64,000 nt of DNA from HRBIN30 sp964534275 (GCA_964534275.1 CAZHQG010000002.1:150999-214998); one strand, 5' to 3'; counted from the stretch's first letter, positions 1-8,907 are shown. The notes: generated from the sequence alone by a model not told the origin. Made by a program: numbers and translations.

Positions 1-1
1 G

Positions 2-751
2 GCGGAGAAATTCTTCGACATCAAATGTGTCACCGCCGGGTTCGATACGGCGGCCGTGGTGCTGGTGACGACCGTGCGGGCGTTAAAACAACACGGAGGC
101 GTAGCGGCAGCAGACCTCGCTCGGCCGAACCCAGCGGCAGTTGCCAGGGGCTTGCCGAATCTCGACAAGCACGTGGAAAATATCCGCGTGTTTGGCGAGC
201 CTCCTGTGGTGGCGGTCAACCGATTCACGACGGACACCGAAGAGGAAATCGAGGTCGTACGGCGCCGCTGCGCGGCCCTGGGCGTCCCCATGGCGATCGC
301 CCAACCGTTCGACCGCGGGGGCGAGGGTTGCGTGACATTGGCGCGCACGGTGATGGCGCACGCGGAAAAACGCAGCAAGCGGTTCCAGCCCCTGTACGAC
401 TGGAACGATCCGGTGCCGCAAAAAATTCTTCGTGTCGCGCAAGCGATGTACGGAGCAAAAGGAGTCCAGTACACCAAAGAAGCAGAGCGCGACTTGGCCC
501 TGATTGGCCGCTATGGGTTTGACAAGTTGCCCGTCTGCTTGGCCAAAACACCGACCTCGCTTTCCGATGACCCAAAACGCTTAGGCCGTCCCGCGGATTT
601 TGACGTGACCGTTCGTTCCATTCAGCCAGCGACGGGTGCGGGCTTTCTCGTGGTGTTGCTGGGCGACATTTTGCGCATGCCAGGCCTACCAAAGATTCCC
701 TTGGCAACCAGAATCGATTTGCGCGACGGGAAAATCGTCGGGCTTGCTTGA
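2..751 (+). CDS. fhs: Formate--tetrahydrofolate ligase, C-terminal part (5' truncated by window)
   Basis: The enzyme makes 10-formyl-THF from formate, THF and ATP for one-carbon metabolism in the cytosol. The reading frame is open from base 2, so the N-terminal part with the P-loop lies outside the window. About 249 codons are present, roughly the last 45 percent of the usual 550-560 residues. Family signatures seen are VVLVTTVRALKQHGG near the start, NLDKHVENI, the Asn-Arg-Phe segment VVAVNRF, LPVCLAKTPTSLSDDP, and the closing block GAGFLVVLLGDILRMPGLP. It converges on pyrF with 29 bases between the stops. There is no obvious terminator in that gap. Identification is secure. Confidence 0.95.
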   Translation, partial: AEKFFDIKCVTAGFDTAAVVLVTTVRALKQHGGVAAADLARPNPAAVARGLPNLDKHVENIRVFGEPPVVAVNRFTTDTEEEIEVVRRRCAALGVPMAIAQPFDRGGEGCVTLARTVMAHAEKRSKRFQPLYDWNDPVPQKILRVAQAMYGAKGVQYTKEAERDLALIGRYGFDKLPVCLAKTPTSLSDDPKRLGRPADFDVTVRSIQPATGAGFLVVLLGDILRMPGLPKIPLATRIDLRDGKIVGLA

Positions 752-780
752 ACGCTCTGGCTTCGGGCTGGAAGCGAACG

Positions 781-1722
781 TTAGCTCTGGACCGCAGCGC
801 AAAGCGTTTCGGTGGCCCGCTCACGTGCTTGATCGATCGCCCGCTCCCAGGCAGCGGCATCGCGCGTATCGCTGCCTGGAGGAAACAGCAAAGCGCGAGA
901 AGAGTTCACCACGCCGCCTTCGCGTCCGCGTGGGCCCTGCACGAAGCCTGCTACAGCAGCTTGCGCGCCGGCTCCTTGGGCACCGAAGCCAGGAACAAGG
1001 AACAAGGCGCTGGGTAAAAGCTCGCGGATGCGTTGGGCATCGGCGGAGTAAGCAGCGCCCACGACAGCCCCCAGGGCAGACCACCCGAGCGAACCACGCA
1101 AGCGTTCGGCGAGCGGGTTCAGTGCCTTGGCGACGCGCTCGAACAGCCGCTCGCCCGCTGACGCGAACTCCTGGAAGTCACGTGCGCCCGGGTTGCTGGT
1201 TTTCACGAGCACGAATACTCCGCCGCCAAATTGCTCCGCCGCTGCGGTGAACGGCTCGAGGGAGTCGATCCCGAGATACGGGTTCACGGTCATGGCCTCG
1301 CAGTACAATGGCGAGGTTGGCGCCAAGTAGGCAGCGTAAGCGGCGGCCGTGGAATCGATGTCGCCCCGTTTTGCGTCGAGGATCACGAGCATCCCGAGTG
1401 CCCGCGCATAGGCCACCGTTCGTTCCAGCACAGCAATGCCTCGGGCCCCCATTTGCTCGAAAAAAGCGATTTGCGGTTTGACCACCGCAACGTGACCTTG
1501 GTAGCGGTCTAGCACCGCGCGGAGGAACGCTTCCACTTGCGGAGGAGTTTGAGGGTCGTTGGCAGTCATGGTACCGCGGCGGAAGAGGGGCGGCATGAGC
1601 GGCAGGTGTGGGTCCAAACCCAAGCACAACGGGTGGCCGAGGGTGCGCGTGCGCTCGATCAAACGATCGGCAAAGTGCAGCGGCGGTCCGCTGCGTTCCT
1701 TCGCTGTGTTGTTGGCGTCCAC
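781..1722 (-). CDS. pyrF: Orotidine 5'-phosphate decarboxylase, long (type 2) form
   Basis: The enzyme decarboxylates OMP to UMP, the last step of de novo pyrimidine synthesis. The 313-residue length matches the long subfamily rather than the roughly 230-residue E. coli type. Motifs in order are LCLGLDPHL near residue 35, KPQIAFFEQMGARG, the catalytic loop VILDAKRGDIDST near residue 115, the MTVNPYLG strand, VLVKTSNPG, and VPGFGAQGAG in the phosphate-binding region. The start is a GTG placed 18 bases after the YjbQ-like stop with a CGGGGA element before it. That spacing suggests co-transcription with the upstream minus-strand genes. The start codon is the only soft point. Confidence 0.95.
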   Translation of the reverse strand: MDANNTAKERSGPPLHFADRLIERTRTLGHPLCLGLDPHLPLMPPLFRRGTMTANDPQTPPQVEAFLRAVLDRYQGHVAVVKPQIAFFEQMGARGIAVLERTVAYARALGMLVILDAKRGDIDSTAAAYAAYLAPTSPLYCEAMTVNPYLGIDSLEPFTAAAEQFGGGVFVLVKTSNPGARDFQEFASAGERLFERVAKALNPLAERLRGSLGWSALGAVVGAAYSADAQRIRELLPSALFLVPGFGAQGAGAQAAVAGFVQGPRGREGGVVNSSRALLFPPGSDTRDAAAWERAIDQARERATETLCAAVQS

Positions 1723-1740
1723 GTGCTGGTCCCCGAAGCC

Positions 1741-2136
1741 TTAGCGCACTGTCACGATAATCCGGCGTTCTCGCGGACCGTCAAGTTCCGCAAGCATCAA
1801 AGCTTGCCACGTCCCCAAGACCAGCCGCCCCGCATGCACCGGAATCGTCTCGCTCGGCCCGAGCATGGCTGCTTTGATGTGCGCGGCCGCGTTGTTGTCG
1901 ATCCGGTCGTGCCGCCAGATCCCGTGAGGCACGAGCTTGTCGAGGCAGTCGAGAAAGTCCGTGCACACGTTGGGATCGTCGTTTTCGTTGATCACCAAAG
2001 CTGCAGTGGCATGCGCTACGTACACGTGGCAGAGCCCTTCGTCGACGCCGCTCTCGCGGACAATGTCGGCAACCTGCTTCGTGATGTCCACCAGTTCGTG
2101 TTTTCTGTGCGTACGTACCCGAAATTCCCGCTGCAT
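1741..2136 (-). CDS. YjbQ/UPF0047 family protein
   Basis: This 131-residue protein is the compact single-domain YjbQ (UPF0047) fold. The family has been described as 'secondary thiamine-phosphate synthase', but the physiological role is still uncertain. Diagnostic segments are the CHVYVAHATAALVINEN block around residues 40-55 with its conserved His and Asn-Glu-Asn, DNNAAAHIKA near residue 80, and the closing GTWQALMLAELDGPRERRI. ATG start; a GAGG element sits about 11 bases upstream. It lies between an SDR and pyrF on the same strand, and no thiamine gene is nearby. Family assignment is firm; function is not. Confidence 0.88.
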   Translation of the reverse strand: MQREFRVRTHRKHELVDITKQVADIVRESGVDEGLCHVYVAHATAALVINENDDPNVCTDFLDCLDKLVPHGIWRHDRIDNNAAAHIKAAMLGPSETIPVHAGRLVLGTWQALMLAELDGPRERRIIVTVR

Positions 2137-2230
2137 GTTCGTACCGCGCCTCTTCTTGCGCGGACTGCGATGTTACCCGAGCGGGGTTTGGGCTGCCACC
2201 GTTCGCGGCAGGAACCCGGGTCTCGCACCA

Positions 2231-2980
2231 CTACATCCAAGCGCCGCCGTCGATCCGCAGAATCTTGCCAGTAATGAAGGCTGCATCGTCGCTCGCAAGA
2301 AACGCTGCTGCCTTGCCGATTTCTTCCGGCGTGCCCGCTCGCCCGAGAGGAATCGTTGCCAGCAATGATTCCCCGTGTGCCCGAATCAGGCGCTCGCCCA
2401 TGTCCGTGTGGATCAGCCCGGGCGCAATGGCGTTCACGCGCACCCCGGCGGGGGCGCACTCCTTTGCGAGGGTTTTGGTCAGGGCATTCACAGCCGCTTT
2501 GGCGGCGTAGTAGGGTGCCCCGAACGGAGCACAGAGGTCGGCGCCGATCGACGAGACCAAAATGACCACTCCGGAGCCTTGCTTCACCAGGTGCCCCACC
2601 GTGGCCCGGCACGTATAAAAAGCGCCGTGCAGGTCGACCGCAATGACCTTGTGCCAGTGATCGACGTCGAGTTCCCACACGGGGGCCGGACGCGATGCCA
2701 CGCCCGAGTTGGCAACCACGATATCCAAACGACCGAATTCCTTGAGGACCGTATCGGCCATCCGGCGAACTTGCTCCCAGTCGGAAACGTCCGCTTCCAC
2801 CACGGCAGTTCGACGGCCGAGAGCGCGGATTTCCTCTGCGGTAGCCTCGGCAGAAGCTCGCTCACGCCGATAGTGTACGGCCACGTGAGCACCCGCGCGC
2901 GCAAGTTCCAACGCAATCCCGCGACCGATTCCCCGCGACGAACCGGTGACTAACGCAAATTTTCCTGTCAGGTCGGGCAT
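2231..2980 (-). CDS. Short-chain dehydrogenase/reductase, FabG-like
   Basis: A 249-residue classical SDR using NAD(P)H. The Rossmann glycine motif TGSSRGIGRG is at residues 12-21, NSGVA follows strand 4, catalytic Ser is in VSSIGA, the YxxxK dyad is PYYAAKAA, and the C-terminus closes with ITGKILRIDGG. HYRRERASAEA after strand 2 has basic residues that suggest NADPH preference. I chose the ATG at 2980 because it gives the family N-terminus and has GAGGAG a few bases upstream. A longer in-frame form to 3052 would add 24 residues without family similarity. It resembles FabG/3-oxoacyl-ACP reductases, but the substrate cannot be read from the sequence and no other fatty acid synthesis genes flank it. 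Confidence 0.9.
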   Translation of the reverse strand: MPDLTGKFALVTGSSRGIGRGIALELARAGAHVAVHYRRERASAEATAEEIRALGRRTAVVEADVSDWEQVRRMADTVLKEFGRLDIVVANSGVASRPAPVWELDVDHWHKVIAVDLHGAFYTCRATVGHLVKQGSGVVILVSSIGADLCAPFGAPYYAAKAAVNALTKTLAKECAPAGVRVNAIAPGLIHTDMGERLIRAHGESLLATIPLGRAGTPEEIGKAAAFLASDDAAFITGKILRIDGGAWM

Positions 2981-3000
2981 GGCAAAAATCTCCTCGCTCC

Positions 3001-4029
3001 CTAGTCGATCGTTGCTGCCAGCTCGCGGTGCGCGGTGTTGGGAAGAGCACAAGACACCCGCTCACGCGGTAGCAAACGCCGCAGCGCATCCCAGCGTTGG
3101 AGAGCCTTCTCCACGTGCCGGCGAAAAGAGCCCTCCGCAACCGCCTCTTTCAGGGCTTCGGCGACCGCGAGAGCTGCAGCACTCGTTTGGCACACGAGAA
3201 CTCCATCTGCTCCGGCACGAATGGAGGCGATTGCTGCTTCGGCCACACCGCCTCGTTCGACAATCGCCCCCATCTCGAGGTCGTCGCTGACCACGACACC
3301 CTCGAAGCCTAGTTCCTCTCGGAGTACCGTGCGCAAAAAATATGGCTCGAGGGTTGCGGGAACATGGCTCCCGACTCCCTCGTACACCACGTGGGCGGTC
3401 ATCAGCATCGGTACAGCGGAAGCAATGGCCTGGCGAAACGGGACGAGCTCGCGCTTGCGCAACAAAATGTCTGGCGTGTCGACCCGCGGTAGGCCGACGT
3501 GCGAGTCCACCACTGTGTCCCCGTGCCCCGGGAAGTGCTTGCCACAGCACAAAATGCCCGCCTCGCGGTAACCCTCGACTTGTGCCGCGCCAAGCCGAGC
3601 TACAACCAGCGGATCGCTGCTGAACGCACGATCTCCGATCACCGTGTTGTCAGCCCGAGTGAGCACATCGAGGACCGGCGCGAACACCAAGTCGAACCCC
3701 ACACTGACAAGCTCACGGCCCATGGCGGCAGCGACGCTGCGGGCGAGGTTTGTATCGCCCTTTCGGCCAATTGCTGCTGCGGCGGGGAAGTGCGTGAACG
3801 GTTCGCCTAGACGTACCACCCGCCCTCCCTCGTGGTCGATGGCAACCAGGGGTTGCCAGGGAAGAGCGTGTAAATCGGCAATGAGTTGCTGCAAGGCACC
3901 CAAGCCCGCATGGACGTTGCGGCGAAACAAAATCACGCCGCCCGGCCGCACGCGCTCGAGGAATGTGCGCGTTTCGCCGTCAAGATACGGCCCTGGGATT
4001 CCAACGGTGAGCAGGAAACCGGTTTCCAT
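3001..4029 (-). CDS. nagZ: Beta-N-acetylhexosaminidase, GH3
   Basis: A 342-residue GH3 enzyme that removes GlcNAc from anhydro-muropeptides in cytosolic peptidoglycan recycling. Visible motifs: AIDHEGGRVVRL near residue 60, the GH3 signature CGKHFPGHGDT near residue 165 with the catalytic-loop His and Asp, and FEGVVVSDDLEMGA carrying the expected nucleophile Asp in SDD. The length matches single-domain NagZ rather than large secreted GH3 glucosidases. There is no signal peptide. The start is the ATG at 4029; a longer in-frame form would run through the Rieske gene on the same strand in another frame. The gap to the Rieske stop is 35 bases. The Slt-type lipoprotein near 6 kb could feed the same recycling route. 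Confidence 0.93.
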   Translation of the reverse strand: METGFLLTVGIPGPYLDGETRTFLERVRPGGVILFRRNVHAGLGALQQLIADLHALPWQPLVAIDHEGGRVVRLGEPFTHFPAAAAIGRKGDTNLARSVAAAMGRELVSVGFDLVFAPVLDVLTRADNTVIGDRAFSSDPLVVARLGAAQVEGYREAGILCCGKHFPGHGDTVVDSHVGLPRVDTPDILLRKRELVPFRQAIASAVPMLMTAHVVYEGVGSHVPATLEPYFLRTVLREELGFEGVVVSDDLEMGAIVERGGVAEAAIASIRAGADGVLVCQTSAAALAVAEALKEAVAEGSFRRHVEKALQRWDALRRLLPRERVSCALPNTAHRELAATID

Positions 4030-4064
4030 TGCCTTGCAGCGTACCGCTCGTGGTGCGGGGAGTA

Positions 4065-4373
4065 TCAGACCCGCACCCAGATATCGTCTCCTTCGATCTT
4101 GAGCTCGAAGTGCTCGACAGACGATTCGCTGTCCTCGAGGCACTCGCCGGTAGTGACATCGTAAGCCCACCCGTGCCATGGGCAAAAGACCGTGTGTCCG
4201 TCGAGTTCCCCTTCCGCCAAAGGTCCTCCCTTGTGCCGGCACGTGTTTTCGATCGCGTAAAACTTTCCGTCACGCGTATGGAACACGGCAATGTGGCGGC
4301 CGTTGACTTCGAAGGCCTTTCCCCGCTGCGGGGGAATCTCGCTCACAGATCCAACGCGAACGAATTCAGGCAT
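4065..4373 (-). CDS. Rieske [2Fe-2S] ferredoxin
   Basis: A 102-residue single-domain Rieske protein. The cluster ligands are the CRHKGG box (Cys, His) near residue 46 and CPWHGW (Cys, His) near residue 65, with the standard spacing. There is no signal peptide or membrane segment, so it is a soluble cytosolic electron carrier, of the kind found with ring-hydroxylating oxygenases or as NirD-like subunits. No oxygenase or nitrite reductase large subunit is adjacent, so its partner is unknown. I chose the ATG at 4373 because AAAGGAG lies about 9 bases upstream; a TTG two codons earlier is possible. Confidence 0.92.
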   Translation of the reverse strand: MPEFVRVGSVSEIPPQRGKAFEVNGRHIAVFHTRDGKFYAIENTCRHKGGPLAEGELDGHTVFCPWHGWAYDVTTGECLEDSESSVEHFELKIEGDDIWVRV

Positions 4374-4531
4374 AAGCAATCGCTCCTTTGTGGCCGAGAT
4401 GTGTGGCCGAAGTGTCTAGTGCGCTGAGCGGTGTGGGTCCAGATGCCCGTCCCCTGCACCATTCTGCGGCCGTTTACTTTACAAGCTCGACTGCCTCGAG
4501 TATGAGGCCCGTTGGCGACGAGGTATTCGGT

Positions 4532-4729
4532 ATGCAGTTGGAAGTCGACGAAGCGGACGTGCAGTTACTGCAGTCCCTATTGCAAAGTCATGCGGTAACG
4601 CTTTCCCACGAGATCCACAAAGCGGCGACCCGGGAGTTCCGGAAGAAGCTCGAGGAAGAGGAGGCTCGCACGAAAGCGTTGCTGGATCGGCTTCGGGCAA
4701 TTGCTGGCCCGGGTGGAACCTCGCGCTGA
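4532..4729 (+). CDS. Small charged helical protein of unknown function
   Basis: From the second in-frame ATG this gives 65 residues, entirely helical in character. It has an acidic N-terminus (MQLEVDEADVQLLQSLL) followed by a Lys/Glu/Arg-rich helix (TREFRKKLEEEEARTKALLDRL). This resembles a common class of uncharacterised 60-70 residue bacterial proteins built the same way, but I cannot name a family. GACGAGG lies about 8 bases before the chosen ATG; an in-frame ATG at 4502 has a poorer upstream region. It sits alone between the Rieske gene (divergent) and the MarR gene. Moderate confidence that it is real. Confidence 0.55.
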   Translation: MQLEVDEADVQLLQSLLQSHAVTLSHEIHKAATREFRKKLEEEEARTKALLDRLRAIAGPGGTSR

Positions 4730-4993
4730 AAACTTTTTCGATCTGGGCGACTCCGCTTTCGGGACGCGCTGCTGGTCGGCCCGTCACTGCGGAGTCGCTC
4801 TGCGGTTTCCAAGGTCGGCGCGGGTGATGCATGGGCTCAGCACAACTCGCGGTGCGAGGCAGGCGGGCACAGCGTGGGGTTCTCGTTGGGTGGCGCATGC
4901 GGGCAGCGCTAAGCGGGTCGTTGGGCCCGGGGGTCGGAAAAAGATGGTTCCCGGCGTTGAGTATGCCGCCCGTTCGCGGTAAACAACGCCGCT

Positions 4994-5422
4994 GTGACAA
5001 ACCCAGTTCCTAGCGAGATCCGTAATTTAGCTCGGTACCGCGAAGCGCTGCGCAAGCTGTTCCGTGCTACTGAACTCGCAGCGCGAGAGGTGGGCCTGAC
5101 CCCCCAACAGCACTTGTTGCTCGTGGGTGCTGCAGGGCTTGGCGGCGCCGAGGGCGTGAGTATCAAGCGCCTCGCGGAATTTCTGCAACTTCGGCACCAC
5201 ACGGTGGTGGAGCTGGTGGACCGAGCTGAAGAGCAAGGATACGTGGTCCGCAGGGAAAATCCAGAAAACCGCCGCGAGGTGCTGGTAGCCGTTTCGCCGG
5301 CGGGCCTACGCAAGCTCAAGCAGCTTTCCACGCAGCACCGCCGCGAGTTGGAATTCATGCGGCGGCGGATGGACATTCTGGATATCGAGCGGGTTGGCAC
5401 GCGGGGGCCGCGGCGCACCTGA
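4994..5422 (+). CDS. MarR-family transcriptional regulator
   Basis: A 142-residue winged-helix protein. The recognition-helix region reads GVSIKRLAEFLQLRHHTVVELVDRAEEQGYVVR (broken here: the helix core is LRHHTVVELVDRAE), followed by the wing NPENRREVLVAVSPAG. The N-terminal helix (REALRKLFRATELAA) and the C-terminal helix would form the dimer interface usual for MarR. Start is a GTG. The 264 bases upstream hold no gene I can support. The target is unknown: the convergent neighbour is the Slt lipoprotein, whose stop lies 45 bases past this stop, and no efflux pump is adjacent. Autoregulation is common in the family but no palindrome was recognised here. Confidence 0.85.
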   Translation: MTNPVPSEIRNLARYREALRKLFRATELAAREVGLTPQQHLLLVGAAGLGGAEGVSIKRLAEFLQLRHHTVVELVDRAEEQGYVVRRENPENRREVLVAVSPAGLRKLKQLSTQHRRELEFMRRRMDILDIERVGTRGPRRT

Positions 5423-5467
5423 AGGATCCTCGGCGCGGCGCGCGGCACCGATGCGCAAGCGGCGCGG

Positions 5468-7534
5468 TCAGGACGCTGTGCCGGGACGATAGATTTGCTG
5501 ATACCGCAAATAGTGCGTCCACACTCGCTTCACGTAATCGCGCGTCTCGCGGTAGGTGATTTCTTCCACGAATTCGTCCGGCGCCAGGCCGTGCGCGCGC
5601 GCAAGCCAGCGACGGGCGGCTTCCTCTCCCCCGTTGTAGGCCGCCAGAGCGACAAAAGGTTGGTCGCCGAAGAGATCGAGTAGCTCGCGCAAGTGGCGTA
5701 CGCCGAGCAAAATGTTCGTGCGCGGGTCGAACAAATCCACGCGCTCGGGATCGAGTCCGACCGCCGGTGCGACCCGCCGTGCGGTTTGGGGCATCAACTG
5801 CATGAGCCCGCAGGCTCCTGCCGGAGAGCATACTTCGGGATCGAATAAGCTTTCCTGGCGCATAACTGCCAGAACGAATAGCGGGTCGATCCGCTGCGCG
5901 TTGGCGGCTTCGAGTATGTGTTCCTGGAACGCCAGCGGGTATTCTACCCGCTCCCGATCCGAGGGTGACCAGTCGCGCCACGACCAAACGGCACGCAGTG
6001 CGTCGGCGTATGCGTCGGTACGCATCCAGGCAGCCAAGAGAAAGGCGCGCCATGTCGGGTCGCCCACTGGTGCCCCGGCAGCGATGGCTGCCAGCTCTTT
6101 GCGCGCCAGCGACTGCACGCCAGCGGCCCGAAGGTGTTGCCAGCGCGTTCCATGGAACGGATCCATCGACGGCAAAGGGGGAATCTCCGGCAGTGTGGGT
6201 GCGGGCATGCCGAGGCCAGCGAGCCGTACGGTAGCGGCACCGAGGCCGCGCAGGCGCCGCTCGGCCATATGCGCATAGTAACTCGAGACCCCACTGGCCA
6301 GCTTGCGGTAAATCTGGTCGGCTTGGCGGGGCTGACCTCGGGCCTCGAGACACCGAGCACGCCAATACAGGCCGCGCTCGTCTTCATTGCCCAGGCGCTC
6401 GAACCAGCGCTGTGCTTCGCCTGCGTTTCCGCTTTTCCATGCGAACCAGCCGCGCCACCAAAAGAACTCCCGCTGGAGGTCCGGTCCAACAAGCAACCGG
6501 TCGGTATCGGACAGGAGTGCCTGGGCGCGGGTCAGGTCACCGCCGCTGTAGGCAATGCGGGCGCGTGCCAACAAGGCACGCGGCGCCACGTCCGCGAGCG
6601 GGTAGCGCTGGAGAAGCTCCGCAAATACCCGATCGGCTGCCACGTCGCGGTTGCGGTTCCACAGCACGGTACCCATCCGGTACAGGGCACTGGCTGCAGA
6701 CCGCGTATGGGGATATCGAGTTCCGACCATCCACCAGCCTCGAAGAGCGTCTTCCCACTGCGCCAACCCGTACGCGACTTCGGCAAGCACGACCAGCGCG
6801 CGAGCGCGCAGCTCGGGATCCATGCTTGTGGCCAAAGGTTCGGCCAGGTTGCGAGCGAGAGTCCAGTCGCGGTCGCGGATGGCCCACTCCGCTTCCTCTA
6901 CCTGTTCTCCGGGGTTTGGCGCGAACTGCGGATGTGCCGCGCGCAGCTTGGTCAGGTGGCTTCGTGCACGCTCGCGCACCTCGGCGTTTTTCGCTTGGCC
7001 CCAAACCTCTCGGTACACCCGCGCAGCTTCCGCGTAGTCTCCGGCCCGCTCGCGGACGCGGGCAAGGACCAGCCGGGCGCGCTGCTGCCACTCGGGCGGC
7101 GGGGCCTGAGCAAGAACGCGCGTCGCCCAAAGTTGCGCACGGTCCGTAGATCCGGACTCCTCCAGCCACTCCGCCAAGTGCGCCGCCGCCTCGGCAAAGT
7201 AGATGCTTTGGGGGTACTCGCCCACCACCCGCTCCATGGCCGCGATCGCATCCTGGCGTCGCTGGCGCTTGGCGGCGGCCAAGCCCGCGTGAAACCAACT
7301 ATGATCCGCGAGCTCTGGGTAGGCGCGGGCCACGCGGACGAATAGCGCGTAGGCGCGATCGACGTCCTGTGCCCGCCACGCTTGCCAGGCTTGCCGGAAG
7401 CGCAGTTGCTTCTGTGTGTCGCCTTGCCAGCGCAGCCACCACGCTCCCGGATCGATGGATGCGAGCCACGAGCTCGGCCCACAGCCCGTCGCACCCAGCG
7501 CCACCCACACCAACACCCAGACCAGTTGCCGCAT
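5468..7534 (-). CDS. Soluble-type lytic murein transglycosylase, lipoprotein
   Basis: A 688-residue protein with a lipobox signal (LGATGC, Cys near residue 18), so it is predicted to be a lipid-anchored periplasmic enzyme. Residues from about 50 to 470 are an Ala/Arg-rich helical superhelix like that of Slt70, with TPR-like repeats. The C-terminal domain has the lysozyme-like SLT signatures: VMRQESLFDP with the catalytic Glu, GLMQLMPQTA, and ALAAYNGG, then the YKRVWTHYLRY tail. It cleaves glycan strands to 1,6-anhydroMurNAc ends. The ATG at 7534 was chosen because it opens the signal peptide; a longer frame into maf has no merit. It is divergent from maf across 66 bases. Confidence 0.9.
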   Translation of the reverse strand: MRQLVWVLVWVALGATGCGPSSWLASIDPGAWWLRWQGDTQKQLRFRQAWQAWRAQDVDRAYALFVRVARAYPELADHSWFHAGLAAAKRQRRQDAIAAMERVVGEYPQSIYFAEAAAHLAEWLEESGSTDRAQLWATRVLAQAPPPEWQQRARLVLARVRERAGDYAEAARVYREVWGQAKNAEVRERARSHLTKLRAAHPQFAPNPGEQVEEAEWAIRDRDWTLARNLAEPLATSMDPELRARALVVLAEVAYGLAQWEDALRGWWMVGTRYPHTRSAASALYRMGTVLWNRNRDVAADRVFAELLQRYPLADVAPRALLARARIAYSGGDLTRAQALLSDTDRLLVGPDLQREFFWWRGWFAWKSGNAGEAQRWFERLGNEDERGLYWRARCLEARGQPRQADQIYRKLASGVSSYYAHMAERRLRGLGAATVRLAGLGMPAPTLPEIPPLPSMDPFHGTRWQHLRAAGVQSLARKELAAIAAGAPVGDPTWRAFLLAAWMRTDAYADALRAVWSWRDWSPSDRERVEYPLAFQEHILEAANAQRIDPLFVLAVMRQESLFDPEVCSPAGACGLMQLMPQTARRVAPAVGLDPERVDLFDPRTNILLGVRHLRELLDLFGDQPFVALAAYNGGEEAARRWLARAHGLAPDEFVEEITYRETRDYVKRVWTHYLRYQQIYRPGTAS

Positions 7535-7600
7535 GCAGAGCCGGGTAGCAAAAGCGTTCGCTTGCAGCGACACAGCGAGTTTGCGAACACTCGAACCGCC
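7535..7600. promoter_or_regulatory. Short divergent intergenic region, slt / maf
   Basis: Only 66 bases separate the starts of the Slt-type lipoprotein (minus) and maf (plus), so promoters and ribosome sites for both directions must lie here or inside the coding regions. I cannot pick out a clean -35/-10 pair for either direction. Confidence 0.4.
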
Positions 7601-8200
7601 ATGTCGCGCCCGGTGATTCTGGCCTCGGCTTCTCCGCGTCGGAAAGAGTTGCTGGCCACCTTGCAGGTGCCCTTCCGCGTGGTTCCGGCCAATGTGCCAG
7701 AGGTCCCTGACCCGGAAGAGGCCGTGCAGGAGTACGTGCTGCGCTTGGCGGCTGCCAAGGCCGCAGTGGTGGCGGAACGCTTCCGCGATGCACTCGTAGT
7801 GGCCGCGGACACCGAGGTGGAACTTGACGGCGCGGTGCTCGGCAAACCGAGTTCTCCGGACCACGCTGTAGCGATGTTGCGTCAGCTTTCAGGCCGCACC
7901 CACCGCGTGTGTACCGGTGTATGCTTGCGTGAGGATCAGGCCGTGCTGGAGCTGTTCTCGGTGGAGACGTTGGTGACGTTCAAGCCCTTGAGCGACGAGG
8001 CTATCGCTGCGTACGTCGCGAGCGGAGAGCCCATGGACAAAGCCGGCGCGTATGGAGCACAAGGCGAAGGGCGCCGACTCATCGAACGGATCGAAGGGTC
8101 GTGGACAAACGTGGTCGGGTTACCCTTGGAGGAAGTGGCAGCCTGCTTGCGCCGCCATGGGGTGCTTGGGCCCCGAGTAGCCGAGTCGCTACGTGCATGA
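7601..8200 (+). CDS. maf: Maf-like nucleotide pyrophosphatase
   Basis: A 199-residue Maf/HAM1-like enzyme that hydrolyses dTTP/UTP or modified nucleotides to the monophosphate. Motifs: SASPRRKELL at residues 7-16, VVAADTEV with the central Asp, LGKPSSPDHAVAMLRQLSGRTH in the middle, then PMDKAGAYGAQG and the closing WTNVVGLPL. The DKAGAYGAQG form is typical of the YhdE (dTTP/UTP) branch. Start is the ATG at 7601. The stop overlaps the next gene's start in an ATGA junction, so maf and yggS are translationally coupled. Confidence 0.93.
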   Translation: MSRPVILASASPRRKELLATLQVPFRVVPANVPEVPDPEEAVQEYVLRLAAAKAAVVAERFRDALVVAADTEVELDGAVLGKPSSPDHAVAMLRQLSGRTHRVCTGVCLREDQAVLELFSVETLVTFKPLSDEAIAAYVASGEPMDKAGAYGAQGEGRRLIERIEGSWTNVVGLPLEEVAACLRRHGVLGPRVAESLRA

Positions 8201-8907
8201 ACACCGAAGTTGCAGCACGCGTGGCGCAAGTTCGCGAGCGGGTCGCTACCGCAGCGCTGCGTTGCGGGCGCTCTCCTTCGGAGGTGTGCATCGTGGCAGT
8301 GGCGAAGACCCAGCCTGTCGAAGCTGTGCAGGCGGCAGTCGACGCTGGCATCACGAACATCGGCGAAAATTACGTTCAGGAAGCCCAAGCCAAGGCCGCC
8401 AAAGTCCGCGGGCCCGTCCGCTGGCACATGGTTGGCCACCTGCAGCGCAACAAGGTACGTGCTGCACTGCAACTGTTCGCCATGATTCACAGCGTGGATC
8501 GCGTGGCCTTGTTGGAAGAGATCGAAGCGCGTGCCGAGCAGCTCGGGCGCGAGTTTGTGGATGTGTTGTTCGAGGTGAACCTCGGCGGCGAGGCAACCAA
8601 GTCGGGAGTCGCTCCACACGCGTTGGGCGAGTTGTTCGCGGCCCTCGAGCGCTGCCCTCGCGTGCGGGTTCGCGGCCTCATGTGTATTCCCCCGCCTACC
8701 GAGTCGGCAGAACGAAGCCGACCATTTTTCCGCCGCTTGCGCGAGCTTCGCGATCAGTGGCAGGCCGCGGTTCGTGGGCAAGCGGAGCTCACGGAGCTTT
8801 CCATGGGGATGAGCGACGATTTTGAAGTAGCGATCGAGGAGGGCGCGACCATGGTTCGCATTGGCCGCGCGCTCTTTGGCGAGCGGCCTGCAAAGCACCA
8901 GCCCTAG
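8197..8907 (+). CDS. YggS-type pyridoxal phosphate homeostasis protein
   Basis: A 236-residue PLP-binding TIM-barrel protein of the YggS/PROSC family, which buffers PLP and influences amino acid pools. The lysine in VAVAKTQ near residue 35 is the expected Schiff-base Lys. Other marks are GENYVQEAQAK, WHMVGHLQRNK, IHSVDR, LFEVNLGGEATKSG, RGLMCIPP, and LSMGMSDDFEVAIEEGATMVRIGRALFG at the phosphate-binding end. It overlaps maf by 4 bases and is followed by proC 56 bases on, the common yggS-proC arrangement. Confidence 0.93.
   Translation: MNTEVAARVAQVRERVATAALRCGRSPSEVCIVAVAKTQPVEAVQAAVDAGITNIGENYVQEAQAKAAKVRGPVRWHMVGHLQRNKVRAALQLFAMIHSVDRVALLEEIEARAEQLGREFVDVLFEVNLGGEATKSGVAPHALGELFAALERCPRVRVRGLMCIPPPTESAERSRPFFRRLRELRDQWQAAVRGQAELTELSMGMSDDFEVAIEEGATMVRIGRALFGERPAKHQP

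Noticed and set aside
3001..4242. Longer NagZ with a 71-residue N-terminal extension
   Set aside because: The extension is the out-of-frame shadow of the Rieske gene; the family begins at the ATG at 4029.
4730..4993. Additional small genes between the helical protein and the MarR regulator
   Set aside because: Open frames exist, but they are low-complexity Gly/Arg-rich translations without ribosome sites or motifs.
6134..7345. 403-codon open frame on the plus strand inside the Slt gene
   Set aside because: It is the antisense shadow of a GC-rich real gene; no motifs, no ribosome site.
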